A stretch of 7,269 nt of DNA, taken from assembly GCA_021807845.1 (NCBI GenBank), contig JAKBCM010000070.1, positions 1 to 7,269 on the forward strand, in the 5' to 3' direction. Position numbers and translations under genes: made by a program. This document shows positions 1 through 4,626 of this stretch, piece by piece (position 1 is the first letter of the stretch; the number at the start of each line of letters is the position of its first letter). The stretch is from Pseudomonadota bacterium (GTDB lineage: Bacteria > Pseudomonadota > Gammaproteobacteria > Legionellales > Legionellaceae). Below the pieces are notes generated by a model. That model was given only the letters and a program-made list of their open reading frames with translations, was not told where the DNA came from and searched no databases.

Positions 1-8
1 TCGCGGTC

Positions 9-116
9 TTAATATGAAAACAAGGATTTGGCCACCAGTTTTAAAGATTTTTCCTCGTTTGGAGTAATATTATCTTTGTCAGTCTTCTCAAAACCATACA
101 CAAATTTAGTATTTTA
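9..116 (-). pseudogene. Remnant of a RelE/HigB-type toxin, C-terminal tail only
   Basis: Reading the minus strand, about 34 codons are open between a stop at 114-116 and a stop at 9-11. The peptide has FVYGFEKTDKDNI followed by a helix ending KLVAKSLFSY. This resembles the C-terminal end of the RelE/HigB-like toxin family, whose members often end with VYGFAKN(E/D)xxNI and a short KxLAK helix. No start codon or N-terminal toxin fold is visible, and the upstream sequence is interrupted by stops, so this would be a dead fragment. It lies outside the tRNA boundary, so it is probably flanking DNA or the relic of an older insertion. A chance match cannot be excluded because the segment is short. 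Confidence 0.4.
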
Positions 117-204
117 AGGCACGTTTTGGTCACACTTTCCCTAAAGACCAAGTGCTTTAGCAACAAATAACAGTTATAACTTATTGATTTTAAACGTATT
201 TAAA

Positions 205-262
205 TGGCGCGCTCGGAGGGACTCGAACCCCCGACACCTTGGTTCGAAGCCTGATGCTCTAT
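205..262 (-). other. Partial tRNA-Arg (3' portion): ICE attachment site
   Basis: On the minus strand the sequence ends in CCA (205-207), preceded by a discriminator G (208), a 3' acceptor strand (209-215), a complete T-arm (stems 216-220 and 228-232 around a TTCGAGT loop at 221-227), a five-base variable loop (233-237) and an anticodon arm with loop CTTCGAA (243-249). The anticodon reads TCG, which is tRNA-Arg. The 3' stem strand is CCAAG but the 5' side is TCAGG, so only two pairs and a wobble form. Upstream, GAGC (256-259) still looks like the end of a D-stem, but the rest of the D-arm and the 5' acceptor strand are absent. This is the signature of a distal attachment site left by a tyrosine-integrase element: the tRNA 3' segment is duplicated and faces the flanking DNA, while the element lies to the right. 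It is not expected to make a functional tRNA. Confidence 0.75.
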
Positions 263-310
263 TTTTAAAAACCTTATAAATCAATACCTTGCTACGCATC
301 AAATCATCGA

Positions 311-350
311 AAAACTGCCTAGAGCAGCCTAAAACTGCCTAGTGCTGCCA
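311..350. repeat. Tandem 20-bp imperfect direct repeat near the att site
   Basis: Two adjacent 20-base units (311-330 and 331-350) share 17 of 20 bases, both starting AAAACTGCCTAG. The exact 20-bp phase puts both units on the same DNA face, about 50-85 bases from the end of the tRNA fragment. Recombination directionality factors and arm-type integrase domains often bind such spaced repeats. The binding role is inferred from position only. Confidence 0.6.
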
Positions 351-377
351 CAGCCATGCCACAGTTTATGACACAGT
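348..377. repeat. 30-bp imperfect direct repeat, copy 1
   Basis: This copy matches 1430-1459 at 26 of 30 bases in the same orientation; the core CATGCCACA(G/A)TTTATGA is best conserved. It also contains a smaller CACAG repeat, with starts at about 349, 360 and 372, close to helical spacing. The two copies bracket the release-factor-like and acetyltransferase genes. Confidence 0.65.
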
Positions 378-401
378 GATTTTTATCGCATGGCGCACAC
401 A

Positions 402-809
402 TCACCCCTCTTCTGAGATAGGCTTTTGTCTCAGACTCTTAAGCTGACCTTGCTTCGACTTATCATCTAGCATTTTCTGCTTAGAGCGCCTTGAGCGGCG
501 CTTTTTTTGGCGTTTTAGTTTTTCTATCGTTTGTTGTTCTTTGGTTTTTTCATCACTGACAATTGCATGGTATTTTTCACATAACCGTACTCTTGCAAAA
601 TAGCGATTATTTTCACGGCTTCTGGACTCCTGGCATTTTATCTCAATCCCAGAGGGAATATGTTTTAAGTAGACAGTTGACGCTGTTTTATGTAACTTTT
701 GTCCGCCTTTGCCGCTACCTATAATAAATTTTTCGATGAAATCGTCTTCATTGATCTGAAGTTTTTCCATCCATTCAGCTAGCTTGTCCCATTTATCATT
801 GTTAACCAT
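402..809 (-). CDS. Small GGQ peptide-chain-release-factor-like protein
   Basis: This 135-residue protein has only the catalytic RF-1 domain (PF00472 type) and no codon-recognition domain. The GGQ hydrolysis motif is at residues 35-37 within GSGKGGQ, followed by HKTAS and later the CQESRSRENNRYFA stretch typical of the family. The C-terminal third is a very basic tail rich in K and R (about residues 92-112), like the ribosome-mRNA-channel tails of ArfB/YaeJ and mitochondrial MTRFR (C12orf65). The likely role is release of peptides from stalled ribosomes or peptidyl-tRNA in the cytoplasm. The ATG at 807-809 has only a weak upstream purine tract. It lies 16 bases downstream of the acetyltransferase gene, so the two are probably co-transcribed. 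It is too small to be PrfA or PrfB; whether it is closer to ArfB or to MTRFR I cannot tell. Confidence 0.85.
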   Translation of the reverse strand: MVNNDKWDKLAEWMEKLQINEDDFIEKFIIGSGKGGQKLHKTASTVYLKHIPSGIEIKCQESRSRENNRYFARVRLCEKYHAIVSDEKTKEQQTIEKLKRQKKRRSRRSKQKMLDDKSKQGQLKSLRQKPISEEG

Positions 810-825
810 GAATCAGGCTCATACT

Positions 826-1404
826 TTAATTTCTTAGATAATGGTCACGTATTAGTCGATACAAAACATGTCGTCTTAATAGATTTTTTTCTTCCAGTTT
901 TGGGTGGTCAAAATCATCTGTTTCAGAATGATGCAGCCCTATTTTTTCCATGACGCGACGAGACTTGGAATTGGCGGCAACTGCAAATGAAATAATTTCA
1001 TCGATGTTTAATTCAACAAAAGCATAGCGTAAAACAGCGCTAGCCGCTTCTGTGGCATATCCTTTTCCCCAATGGTTTGATGATAAACGCCAGAGAATCT
1101 CTACAATCGGTAGCCCTATGGGTTTAAAGTTTGGGATTTCAAACGACGGGTGATCTAAACCAACAAAACCAATAAATTCATGTGTATCTTTTATTTCAAC
1201 GGCATAAATACCATAGCCAAATTTTTTGTAATGCTGATTAATGTAATCAATCATTGCTTGTGTAGCTACAATATCTTGAGTAGCAGGGAAATATTCCATC
1301 ACTAATGGATCAGAATTAATAGCAGCCATTAAGGGGATATCACTGGGTTTCCAGGTTCGTACTATCAACCGATTGGTAGTTAAAATAATTTTTGGATCAT
1401 TCAT
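826..1404 (-). CDS. GNAT-family N-acetyltransferase, RimJ/RimL type
   Basis: This protein of about 192 residues begins MNDPKIILTTNRLIVRTW, the usual opening of RimJ/RimL-like acetyltransferases, with conserved TxRLxxR. GFVGLDH forms the central strands, and NHWGKGYATEAASAVLRYAF is the acetyl-CoA pyrophosphate-binding loop and helix. AANSKSRRVMEKIGL is the motif B helix. It transfers acetyl from acetyl-CoA to an amine; the substrate cannot be read from sequence (protein N-terminus, aminoglycoside-like molecule or other metabolite). The frame is open to 1446, but the extra 14 residues are translated from the 30-bp repeat and do not look like family sequence, so I place the start at the ATG at 1402-1404, with AGG about 8-10 bases upstream. 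It is cytoplasmic and probably forms an operon with the release-factor-like gene just downstream. Confidence 0.85.
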   Translation of the reverse strand: MNDPKIILTTNRLIVRTWKPSDIPLMAAINSDPLVMEYFPATQDIVATQAMIDYINQHYKKFGYGIYAVEIKDTHEFIGFVGLDHPSFEIPNFKPIGLPIVEILWRLSSNHWGKGYATEAASAVLRYAFVELNIDEIISFAVAANSKSRRVMEKIGLHHSETDDFDHPKLEEKNLLRRHVLYRLIRDHYLRN

Positions 1405-1429
1405 CTGGGTTATCCTAGAGCCGCAGGGG

Positions 1430-1459
1430 CCACACTCATGCCACAATTTATGAAACAGT
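1430..1459. repeat. 30-bp imperfect direct repeat, copy 2
   Basis: This is the second copy of the repeat at 348-377, in the same orientation, 1082 bases away, with 4 mismatches in 30. It lies between the acetyltransferase start and the stop codon of the DUF1016 gene. Weaker similarity continues a few bases further right, into that stop codon. Flanking of exactly two genes by direct repeats suggests that they entered, or could leave, as a unit. Confidence 0.65.
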
Positions 1460-1461
1460 TA

Positions 1462-2514
1462 TTATTGGTCATGATCATCTTGACCAATCATCCGCGCTAT
1501 CTTCTCCTGTGCAATTTTTATTACCTTATGTAATTTTTCCTCAAGAACTTTTTTTGATGGAAGTTCTGTTAAATATTGAGCAACATGTATGCCGCTTTTA
1601 TTTAATTCCAATAATTCAATATGCTCTTGTTTCTTTTCGGCGCACAAAATCAAACCCAAGGGTTGATTTTCATGAGCCTTTCTCTCATATTTATCTAACC
1701 ATCTTAAATACAGTTCCATTTGACCTTTATAACTGGCTTTAAATTTCCCCAATTTTAATTCAATCGCTATAAGCCTCTGAAGACCCCTATGAAAAGTAAG
1801 AAGATCAATATAATAATCCTCATGATCAATCGTTATTCGTTTTTGCCGTGCGATAAAACAAAAATCTGTTCCAAGTTCATGTAAAAATTTTGATAATTCA
1901 TCCAAAATAGCATTTTCCAAATCTTTCTCGCTAAATGGTGAAGGCAGATTTAAAAAATCTAGGACATAGGGATCGCGGAATACAAGCTCTTGTGATAGTT
2001 TGTCATTAGCATTTAATTGGGATAAATTATGCTCAACAATCGTTTCTGGCTGGTGAGAAAGCATGGTTCGTTCATACAACATGCTACTAATTTTTTTGCG
2101 GAGATCTCTAACCGTCCAATGCTCCACTCTGCACATTTCCATATAAAACTTTCTTTTTATCTCATCTTCAAGTGAAATGAGTTCTATAAAATGTGACCAT
2201 GACAATAGTGGCGACAGTGTCACCACTATTTGCTCTTCTGGAAAAAATTTGGCAAATCTGACCATTCTAAATAAAGCTCTAACATCAAAACCACGACCAT
2301 AAATCGAAGCAAGCTCTTTTGATAATTGTTTTATAACCTCTGCACCATATTCTGCCCTATCTGTCTTTAATATTTCTCGGTGAATACGCTCTCCAATTCT
2401 CCAATATAAATGGATGATTGAAGAATTTACTGAACGGGCAACATGGGATTTTGTCGATTCAATTAACAATGCTATGTCTTTAAAAAGACTCGTATTTAGA
2501 TCTTTGTTATTCAC
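1462..2514 (-). CDS. DUF1016 / YhcG-family PDDEXK nuclease
   Basis: This 350-residue protein has the DUF1016 N-terminal domain (about residues 10-160), recognisable by IIHLYWRIGERI, YGAEVIKQLS, the FDVRALFRMVRFAKFFP segment and the LSPLLSWSHF motif at 101-109. The C-terminal domain (about 175-335) is a PDDEXK-fold nuclease: FRDPYVLDFL, then IDLLTFHRG with D237, IAIELK with E252 and K254, and Q265 in the helix after it. Family length is typical and the catalytic residues are present, so it looks intact. It is predicted to cut nucleic acid. Members occur on many mobile islands and near restriction systems, but their biological role is poorly settled, and a defence or element-maintenance job is inference. 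Translation starts at GTG (2512-2514), with an AGGTAG/GAG-rich stretch upstream. No partner gene such as a methylase is adjacent. Confidence 0.9.
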   Translation of the reverse strand: MNNKDLNTSLFKDIALLIESTKSHVARSVNSSIIHLYWRIGERIHREILKTDRAEYGAEVIKQLSKELASIYGRGFDVRALFRMVRFAKFFPEEQIVVTLSPLLSWSHFIELISLEDEIKRKFYMEMCRVEHWTVRDLRKKISSMLYERTMLSHQPETIVEHNLSQLNANDKLSQELVFRDPYVLDFLNLPSPFSEKDLENAILDELSKFLHELGTDFCFIARQKRITIDHEDYYIDLLTFHRGLQRLIAIELKLGKFKASYKGQMELYLRWLDKYERKAHENQPLGLILCAEKKQEHIELLELNKSGIHVAQYLTELPSKKVLEEKLHKVIKIAQEKIARMIGQDDHDQ

Positions 2515-2565
2515 TTCACTCTACCTATTTTGAAATTCGTGATCGTTAAGCTTTGCCACCATTGT

Positions 2566-3234
2566 CTAAACCCCCCGCATACACTGTACTACTTTCCCAA
2601 CAATCTCAACATCAACACCGTCGGCTACCTTTATATTCGGCCAATGATCATTCAAAGTCAGTAGTTCAAATTCAGATGAATTATAAGATAGTTTCTTATA
2701 CTGGCAGATAATAACCTCTGACTTTCCACTCATTTTAACTGCCACATAATTGCCAGGTTCTGGTTGAGCAGAGGGATCAATCACTAAAATATCATTTGGT
2801 CTAAATTCCGGTATCATGCTGTCATTGCACATTTTAAATGCAAATGTATTAGCACCTAATTTTGGTAATAACTCAGCACTTGCAGAAATTAAAATGACTC
2901 CCTCCAACTCACCTTGCTCACGTAGTTCTTCAAGATAGTGTTCGACATTACATGCTTGATGATGATCAAATAAAGGAATCAATCGGCTGAGTTTTTTAGT
3001 TTGGTTCTCTTGTTTTTCATCCGACAAACACATTAAAAAAGCTGCGGGTACTTCTAACGCATTAGCCAACTGTTTAATTTCTTCAGGACCAGGGGTACGT
3101 AACCCATTTTCCCAATTATTAATTCGCGATTGCTTGAGATCGGTAGTCAAATTTGCCAGCCCTTGTTGACTAAGCCCTTTGGCCTTACGTGCCTCATAAA
3201 TTCGTTGGCCAATTTTTTCTTTAATTGTGGACAC
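2566..3234 (-). CDS. prpA: CI/LexA-like phage-type repressor (PrpA/LvrR-like)
   Basis: The N-terminal region (about residues 4-62) is an HTH_XRE DNA-binding domain, with LSQQGLANLT and RINNWENG as the helix-turn-helix. The C-terminal region (about 125-220) is a Peptidase S24/LexA-like domain, with the nucleophile in CNDSMIPEF (Ser about 139) and the general base Lys in YVAVKMSG (Lys about 167), followed by GKVVQCMRG. I choose the GTG start at 3232-3234 because AGGAGG sits six bases upstream; the frame is open ten codons further to an ATG, but that extension merely translates the ribosome-binding site. The result is 222 residues, normal for a CI-like repressor. It diverges from the lvr operon and most likely represses it. 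I see no Ala-Gly or Cys-Gly cleavage dipeptide in the hinge (about 70-127), so RecA-stimulated self-cleavage may not occur in the usual way. The gene name follows the Legionella ICE neighbourhood. Confidence 0.85.
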   Translation of the reverse strand: MSTIKEKIGQRIYEARKAKGLSQQGLANLTTDLKQSRINNWENGLRTPGPEEIKQLANALEVPAAFLMCLSDEKQENQTKKLSRLIPLFDHHQACNVEHYLEELREQGELEGVILISASAELLPKLGANTFAFKMCNDSMIPEFRPNDILVIDPSAQPEPGNYVAVKMSGKSEVIICQYKKLSYNSSEFELLTLNDHWPNIKVADGVDVEIVGKVVQCMRGV

Positions 3235-3267
3235 TAATCCCCTCCTAAAAAAAGTTAAAATCACTCT

Positions 3268-3295
3268 TGATTAACCACAATTCGTGCTATATCAT
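3268..3295 (+). promoter_or_regulatory. Candidate rightward promoter of the lvr operon
   Basis: TTGATT at 3268-3273 (4 of 6 to the sigma-70 -35 box) and TATCAT at 3290-3295 (5 of 6 to the -10 box) are separated by 16 bases. The promoter points toward lvrA, about 95 bases upstream of the chosen start codon, and overlaps a likely operator. Confidence 0.45.
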
Positions 3296-3304
3296 GGACG
3301 AATT
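3279..3304. promoter_or_regulatory. Candidate repressor operator, inverted repeat AATTCGT-N12-ACGAATT
   Basis: A perfect 7-bp inverted repeat (arms 3279-3285 and 3298-3304, 12-bp spacer) covers the -10 region of the predicted lvr promoter and sits 45 bases from the repressor start. The spacing puts the arms about two helical turns apart, as for dimeric CI-like operators. Further AATTCGT half-sites occur at 2534-2540 and 3199-3205, and AATTCG at 3375-3380. Binding by PrpA is inferred. Confidence 0.45.
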
Positions 3305-3389
3305 CAATCACAAAAAGAGACAACACATATATTTATTTAGCTCAATTTATCATAAATACAATATAAAAACGAGAAATTCGGATATTTTT

Positions 3390-3986
3390 ATGAATAGTTA
3401 TTTAAAAATAACTTCACAAGAACTCAGTGCATTAATGGGGTTACCGTATCTCCAGCAGGTTACGTATTTGCTTGGTATAAGACCCCATATGGATAACATT
3501 ACTTCACTTGTGGGAATCAAAAGAGGCATCAGTTACCAATCTTTGGCGGAAACCCTATACGTTGAACCACATCAAGGTATTCAATCAGGTAGTCCTAGCC
3601 GCCAACAATTACGACGTGTGATCAAAGCATTAGAACGTGCAGGATTAGTTTATATACAATCCGATGACAAACAACTCATTTTAAAATGCTTGTTGGCCAA
3701 TTCGAATTATTGTTCCCAAAATAAAGCCGACACAAACCCGACACAGCAAGCCGACATAAACCCAACACAAAGAGAGTCAATAAAATCAAGCGTAATAGAG
3801 GTTATCGACGCAAAACCAGACACACCTCAAACCCCCAAAGCCGACACACCTCATATAAAAGATATTATTTATATATTTTTTTGCAGCAAAAGTTCGAGCA
3901 ATTTTGGTCGCTTTACCCTGAGAAAAAATCGCGTGAATGTGCTTTTGAAACTTTTAAGCAAATCAATCCGGATGATCAGCTCCTAA
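3390..3986 (+). CDS. lvrA: LvrA-like protein, N-terminal part (frameshifted)
   Basis: From the ATG at 3390, the protein opens MNSYLKITSQELSALMGLPY. A winged-helix-like DNA-binding region follows at about residues 48-95, with SPSRQQLRRVIKALERAGLV (68-87) as recognition helix and wing approach. From about residue 110 to 160 there is a polar linker with repeated ADTxPTQ/PDTP motifs. After the T run at 3876-3882 this frame reads CSKSSSNFGRF, which has no family look, while the -1 frame opens FEQFWSLYP, the expected continuation. The gene therefore appears split, with the last ~35 residues spurious. The frame is open upstream to 3267, but those 41 residues lie over the promoter and operator region, so I prefer 3390; its Shine-Dalgarno is weak. 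This is the first gene of the lvr operon. The HTH suggests DNA binding; function in the family is not well established. Confidence 0.7.
   Translation: MNSYLKITSQELSALMGLPYLQQVTYLLGIRPHMDNITSLVGIKRGISYQSLAETLYVEPHQGIQSGSPSRQQLRRVIKALERAGLVYIQSDDKQLILKCLLANSNYCSQNKADTNPTQQADINPTQRESIKSSVIEVIDAKPDTPQTPKADTPHIKDIIYIFFCSKSSSNFGRFTLRKNRVNVLLKLLSKSIRMISS
3726..3773 (+). repeat. 24-bp in-frame tandem repeat in the lvrA linker
   Basis: Two 24-base units (3726-3749 and 3750-3773) encode ADTNPTQQ and ADINPTQR. A related PDTPQTP/ADTPH pair follows at about 3816-3855. The repeat keeps frame, consistent with a length-variable hydrophilic linker between the two LvrA domains. Confidence 0.6.
3876..3882 (+). 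other. Run of seven T at the lvrA frameshift point
   Basis: Seven consecutive T form the two Phe codons where the two lvrA frames can be joined. A -1 shift here (or one extra T) leads straight into the LQQKFEQFW frame, giving one continuous protein of about 297 residues. It could be a true mutation, a sequencing error in a homopolymer, or a site of transcriptional or ribosomal slippage. Confidence 0.6.
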
Positions 3987-4282
3987 GAACCATGCTGCAA
4001 GCCATTGAAGACCAAATTAAAGCACGCAGAGCAAAAGAGTCACGTGGGGAGTGGGTGCCATCCTGGAAATATCCAGCAAACTGGTTGGCACAAAAATGCT
4101 GGGAAGATGAAGTCAAAATTGAAGTAACAGAGGAGAAAAGGAATGCAAAGCATCGCCCAAGTACTAAAAACACAGCCCATGATCCATTCTGGAATCCAGA
4201 AACAGAAGACACAGCAAACGCCAGTGAAGATGAATACAAGCCAAACAACGTCATCAACCTGCAATGCTATCGACAGCAATAA
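3881..4282 (+). CDS. lvrA: LvrA-like protein, C-terminal part (frameshifted)
   Basis: This frame carries FEQFWSLYPEKKSRECAF (about residues 5-22 of the fragment), a middle helix MLQAIEDQI, and YPANWLAQKCWEDE (64-77). The pattern FxxFWxxYPxKxxxxxAxxxF, then a PxxWLxxxxWxDE ending, is a common C-terminal module of phage replication proteins (O- or DnaT-like). The remaining ~55 residues are polar and low in complexity. The only usable start is a TTG lying on the T run with no Shine-Dalgarno, so independent translation is unlikely; I treat it as the displaced second half of lvrA, in -1 frame relative to the first half. It overlaps the start of lvrB. If the frames are joined, the protein has a DNA-binding domain, a repetitive linker and this module, the architecture of a phage initiator. 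Confidence 0.7.
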   Translation: MQQKFEQFWSLYPEKKSRECAFETFKQINPDDQLLRTMLQAIEDQIKARRAKESRGEWVPSWKYPANWLAQKCWEDEVKIEVTEEKRNAKHRPSTKNTAHDPFWNPETEDTANASEDEYKPNNVINLQCYRQQ

Positions 4283-4607
4283 AAAGCGTATTGAGAATCT
4301 GTTTACACGCTTTGCTGTCTTTTATGGGCACCTGTGGCGCAGCCAGTTTAAGAGCGATGGATTTTTGGAGTTTGCCAAAAATGAATGGCTGGAGGGGTTA
4401 AGTCGATTCAGTGATGACACTTTGAATCAGGCCATCATTGAATGTCGGGACCATTGTGAAATGCCACCAAGTTTGCCTCAGTTAATTGGCATTTGTCGTG
4501 ACATAAAAAAGCGAAACAACGTTTATGTCGCACCCAAAGAATTTACCCCTGCAAGTACAGAGGTGGCGGCCGCTGCTATCCAGCAGTGCAAAGCATTTTT
4601 ATTTTAA
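4230..4607 (+). CDS. lvrB: LvrB-like protein, resembling lambda P-type helicase loaders
   Basis: From the ATG at 4230 this is 125 residues. The core (about 20-95) reads NLFTRFAVFYGHLWRSQF, AKNEWLEGL, TLNQAIIECRDHCEMPPSLP and QLIGICRDI. The spacing of W, the predicted helices, the proline-rich PPSLPQ and the following ICR is like the replication protein P family (lambda P has a similar FLPSPGQFVAWCRE segment). If so, it could bring the host DnaB helicase to an origin; that is inference. The start is uncertain. An ATG at 4143, with AGGAG seven bases upstream, would give 154 residues and overlap lvrA by 140 bases, but its extra N-terminus looks like a shadow of lvrA and the AGGAG also encodes lvrA residues. 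The 4230 start overlaps lvrA by 53 bases. csrT begins 19 bases downstream. Confidence 0.75.
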   Translation: MNTSQTTSSTCNAIDSNKKRIENLFTRFAVFYGHLWRSQFKSDGFLEFAKNEWLEGLSRFSDDTLNQAIIECRDHCEMPPSLPQLIGICRDIKKRNNVYVAPKEFTPASTEVAAAAIQQCKAFLF

Positions 4608-4610
4608 AAA

Positions 4611-4620
4611 CTACAGGAGA
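4611..4620 (+). promoter_or_regulatory. csrT ribosome-binding site with CsrA-like ACAGGAG motif
   Basis: AGGAG at 4615-4619 lies seven bases before the csrT ATG and fixes that start. It is embedded in CUACAGGAGA, close to the CsrA consensus (ACA-GGA core, with one purine missing). CsrA proteins repress translation by covering such sites, so autoregulation is plausible; this is inference. Confidence 0.5.
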
Positions 4621-4626
4621 AAACAC

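Larger units (their letters stand above)
263..401. other. Non-coding terminal segment of the element
   Basis: Between the tRNA fragment and the first cargo stop codon I see no gene. The segment is AT-rich next to the att site and then becomes repeat-rich from about 311 to 377. In many ICEs and phages the 100-200 bases beside the core att site hold arm-type integrase and excisionase binding sites, and the position fits that role. No integrase gene is in the window; it may sit at the other end. Confidence 0.5.

Noticed and set aside
126..151. TTGGTC/GACCAA hairpin left of the tRNA fragment as a terminator
   Set aside because: The stem is only six base pairs with a 14-base loop and no T run follows on either strand, so it does not look like an intrinsic terminator.
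205..262. A functional tRNA gene
   Set aside because: The 5' acceptor strand and most of the D-arm are missing and the anticodon stem does not pair.
1405..1446. Extended N-terminus of the acetyltransferase (MWHECGPCGSRITQ)
   Set aside because: It is encoded partly by the direct repeat and does not resemble the family start, which begins at MNDPK.
1509..1742. Plus-strand reading frame of 77 codons
   Set aside because: It lies wholly inside the well-supported DUF1016 gene on the other strand and shows no recognisable domain.
3699..3708. AATTCGAATT palindrome in lvrA as a further repressor operator
   Set aside because: It shares the half-site core but has no spacer like the promoter-proximal repeat and lies inside coding sequence, so it may be chance.
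3876..3882. Classical X XXY YYZ ribosomal -1 frameshift heptamer
   Set aside because: In the lvrA frame the base before the two TTT codons is A, so the canonical heptamer is not met; slippage on the T run remains possible but is not claimed as programmed.
3976..4279. Two minus-strand reading frames opposite lvrA
   Set aside because: They are antisense to the conserved FW...WEDE coding region and have no plausible start signals or family similarity.
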